This document shows, piece after piece, positions 62,046-64,000 of a DNA stretch of 64,000 nt. The DNA is taken from assembly GCF_025698945.1 (NCBI RefSeq), contig NZ_JAILWM010000001.1, positions 124,001 through 188,000 on the forward strand. Reading direction: 5' to 3'. Both the position numbers and the translations under genes were made by a program. Origin of the DNA: Nitrosopumilus sp. GTDB taxonomy: Archaea > Thermoproteota > Nitrososphaeria > Nitrososphaerales > Nitrosopumilaceae. The stretch's first letter is position 1, and every line of letters begins with the position of its first letter. Below the pieces are notes generated by a model. The model did no database searches. It was given only the letters and a program-made list of their open reading frames with translations, and was not told where the DNA came from.

Positions 62046-62261
62046 TTGCCTGATGAATCATGTCGAAAGTGTGGTGGAAAAATAAGAGAGAATACAAAAT
62101 GTTCTCATTGCATGCAACCTAACAGCATGATTTGTTTGTCTTGTGCACATTGCACAATTGAGCAATTTCATTCCATTTGCAAGTATAAATCGACCAACCA
62201 AACCAACGCTGTGCCAAAAGTCAAGTCTGGTAACTACCGCATGGTAGTTGCCATGGCTTGA
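62046..62261 (+). CDS. Small cysteine/histidine-rich zinc protein
   Basis: A 71-residue protein from TTG 62046: CRKCGGKIRENTKCSHC, then CLSCAHCTIEQFHSIC, nine cysteines and two histidines giving two zinc sites in ZPR1- or rubredoxin-like arrangement. The basic C-terminus reads KVKSGNYRMVVAMA. Its start lies 83 bases divergent from the methyltransferase gene. Function unknown. Confidence 0.6.
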   Translation: MPDESCRKCGGKIRENTKCSHCMQPNSMICLSCAHCTIEQFHSICKYKSTNQTNAVPKVKSGNYRMVVAMA

Positions 62262-62336
62262 TTTTTATAAAAAAAGAGCAGTTAGGTATCTTAGCTGCCT
62301 AAATTTTATTAAAGATGAACAGGGGCTTTGATCTTT

Positions 62337-64000
62337 ATGGGGAAAATTCCGCTAGTTTTTAGCCTGATCTTTCTCCTGTTTATGCCTGTTTATGCTTCTG
62401 CTCAAAGTTCTGATAGAATTACAATTCTTGATAATTTTGGTACTTATGATAATGGTGAACCCTTATTCCTTTTTGGAAAAGTCGCTAAAGTCTCAGATGA
62501 TGCATTTCTGATAATGCAAATAATAAATCCCCAAGGTGATATGTGTCAAATTCAACAACTTATCCCATTGCCTGATGGTGATTTTATCACTGATACAATT
62601 CCTCTAAAAGGTCGAATTTGTGGAATACCCGGAAATTATGAGATAAAATTATTCTATGGCGATAATTCTAAAACTACAAATTTTCAAGTCTCCGGTAACT
62701 CCTTTACTGAAATTTCTGAAGAACAAAAAATCATTCTAGCAAAGCAGTTGCTAGAAAAACAATCATCAATTATTAATGATGCCTTTGACTTGTCATCTCC
62801 TATAACAAACTCTACTGCAAATACTTTGCATGATTTGGAAAAAGAATATGTTGCTTTCTGGGATGAATTTTTCACAGATGAATTAATCTTCGAAATTAAT
62901 CCAATAATTAGACCAGCAGTTTCATCTTCATTGGATACAGTTGAGAAATTATTAGAACAGGGTGAAATATCCTTTGATATTGCAAAGTCTATTGATAGAA
63001 CAATCTTTGCTGCAATATTTTATTATGAAATTGATGACAAATCTAAAGCAATTGATTTACTAACTGATGCATTTGTTGATATTAGAAATGTAAATCCAGA
63101 AAAAATTACTCAAAGAACTGCAACATTTGATGAATTAGAAGATACTCTTCTAAACTTGATGACTAAATCTGACACTGTGATGAGCAGACAAGTAAAGACT
63201 GAGGTTGGTTTTATTTTTGCAAGGGGAACTGCGCCTGTTTATGCTGATGAGATTACACAATTAATTGATTTACTTTCAAAGTCTAGATATCTCGATGTAA
63301 TATCAAGAAAGCAAAGTGATCTGTATAGGTTTGTTCAAAGTGATTGGGACTCCCTGAAGAGTTCTATGATGGACAAAGAATCCATTGAGGAATTATTAGA
63401 GTCTCATTCACGTGTATCTAAACTACATTCTGCATCATTGTTATTGCGAGAACTAGATACTGTTGAACGTTTTATTTCATCTAATTCTACTGATAATAGT
63501 GAATTAGCAAACATAATCATGCCTGACTGGCAGGACTTGGAAAATAATTTAGCACTGGCAACATCAGTTGATGATATTCTAGAGGCAGAATCTGAAATCA
63601 ATGTCATGTCTCAAGTCATTGATATTTCTGATAGGATAAACAAAAGCGTAGAAATTTCACAATCTACTGGTGTTAACTCTAGTCTTGTTTCTGATTGGAA
63701 TGAATTACTTGACAGAATAAAGAATGCTAACTCTGTAGATGAGATTTTGGTTATTGTCTCTGAATTTGATAAATCCATGACCGAACTAAGAGAAAAACGT
63801 AACCCATTGATCGTTTTAGAGTATCAATATCAAGCAATGAAGGAAAAAGCTGAACTACAAGCAGATTATCAAAACTTGTATTTGATTGATAATGCACTTC
63901 AAATTCTTGACACTGCTAAACAAATGGAATCTGGCAATCCTTCTATCACTCGAATAGATAGAATTGAAGTATTACTAACGTGGGTAAGTGAGAAAGCACC
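62337..64000 (+). CDS. Secreted protein, N-terminal part (runs off window)
   Basis: From the ATG at 62337 the open frame runs to the window end (about 554 residues) without a stop. Residues 1-23 are a signal peptide (MGKIPLVFSLIFLLFMPVYA). A beta domain (RITILDNFGTYDNGEPLFLF, then CQIQQLIPLPDGDFITDT) follows near residues 26-120, after which the protein becomes helical for several hundred residues with repeated LDTVEKLLEQ/LREL-type segments. Cell-surface protein of unknown function, incomplete here; C-terminal architecture cannot be judged. Confidence 0.7.
   Translation, partial: MGKIPLVFSLIFLLFMPVYASAQSSDRITILDNFGTYDNGEPLFLFGKVAKVSDDAFLIMQIINPQGDMCQIQQLIPLPDGDFITDTIPLKGRICGIPGNYEIKLFYGDNSKTTNFQVSGNSFTEISEEQKIILAKQLLEKQSSIINDAFDLSSPITNSTANTLHDLEKEYVAFWDEFFTDELIFEINPIIRPAVSSSLDTVEKLLEQGEISFDIAKSIDRTIFAAIFYYEIDDKSKAIDLLTDAFVDIRNVNPEKITQRTATFDELEDTLLNLMTKSDTVMSRQVKTEVGFIFARGTAPVYADEITQLIDLLSKSRYLDVISRKQSDLYRFVQSDWDSLKSSMMDKESIEELLESHSRVSKLHSASLLLRELDTVERFISSNSTDNSELANIIMPDWQDLENNLALATSVDDILEAESEINVMSQVIDISDRINKSVEISQSTGVNSSLVSDWNELLDRIKNANSVDEILVIVSEFDKSMTELREKRNPLIVLEYQYQAMKEKAELQADYQNLYLIDNALQILDTAKQMESGNPSITRIDRIEVLLTWVSEKA

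Overview
The window looks like a chromosomal segment of a marine ammonia-oxidising archaeon of the Nitrosopumilus type (Thaumarchaeota/Nitrososphaerota). The sequence is strongly AT-rich with dense genes. The information-processing genes are archaeal: TBP, TFB, aIF1, Sec61beta, class I lysyl-tRNA synthetase, Elp3, type II methionine aminopeptidase, Tsr3 and an archaeal RNase P RNA. The early shikimate steps use the archaeal aldolase plus 3-dehydroquinate synthase II route. F420 genes, an Amt ammonium transporter with PII proteins, and several archaeal orphan families (DUF1512, DUF2070) fit as well. The lineage is an inference from gene content. No insertion sequence, prophage, CRISPR array or plasmid feature was seen.

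Layout. 1-2.9 kb: reverse-strand shikimate operon (aldolase, DHQ synthase II, aroD, aroE cut by the window edge). 3-5.6 kb: a radical-SAM MqnC-like enzyme convergent with a UbiD-type decarboxylase. 5.7-8.4 kb: small zinc proteins and two paralogous Pro/Ala/Lys-rich proteins that share a 265-bp identical DNA block. 8.4-11.1 kb: PrxQ peroxiredoxin, aquaporin, a methyltransferase-like protein and tRNA-Arg(GCG). 11.2-16.6 kb: a GGQ-bearing release-factor relative, zinc microproteins, CBS and Usp proteins, and a secreted dienelactone hydrolase. 17-22.9 kb: Tag glycosylase, an Nramp-like transporter lacking the usual metal motif, ferritin, and a cluster of tiny proteins. 22.9-30.4 kb: lysS, elp3, a Lys-rich-tailed protein, a cation/proton antiporter, purM, a PAC2 protein, and a winged-helix-like regulator with a palindrome over its start codon.

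30.5-33.5 kb is a nitrogen-control island. It holds an extended PII protein, a PII gene followed by two overlapping micro-membrane-protein genes, and amt translationally coupled to a small sensor-like protein. A paralogue of that sensor, with a histone-like basic tail, lies 6.5 kb upstream. 33.6-41.2 kb: Ca/Na exchanger, a TldE/PmbA-cofH-cofG cluster, HtrA protease and a glycosyltransferase. 41.3-45.7 kb: a tRNA-binding protein, TBP, DUF1512, map, tRNA-Pro(TGG) and a candidate C/D-box sRNA. 45.8-52.1 kb: a large secreted Ig-like/lamin-tail protein, Tsr3 and a membrane-anchored peptide-type binding protein. 52.1-57.9 kb: a nuclease-fold protein, DUF2070, Sec61beta, aIF1, a CPBP protease and TFB. 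57.9-64 kb: cofC-cofD, a membrane protein with a nine-cysteine tail, RNase P RNA, a methyltransferase, and a secreted protein running off the right edge.

The metabolic genes together support aromatic amino acid synthesis, F420 synthesis (cofG, cofH, cofC, cofD all present), purine synthesis, ammonium uptake with PII control, and oxidative/iron defence (PrxQ, ferritin). The most unusual material is the nitrogen-control island, the gene-converted repeat proteins, the GGQ protein without a visible stop-codon-recognition motif, and the unusually many genes for very small proteins, many of them predicted zinc binders. No defence system or clearly new multi-gene machine is proven by the sequence alone.
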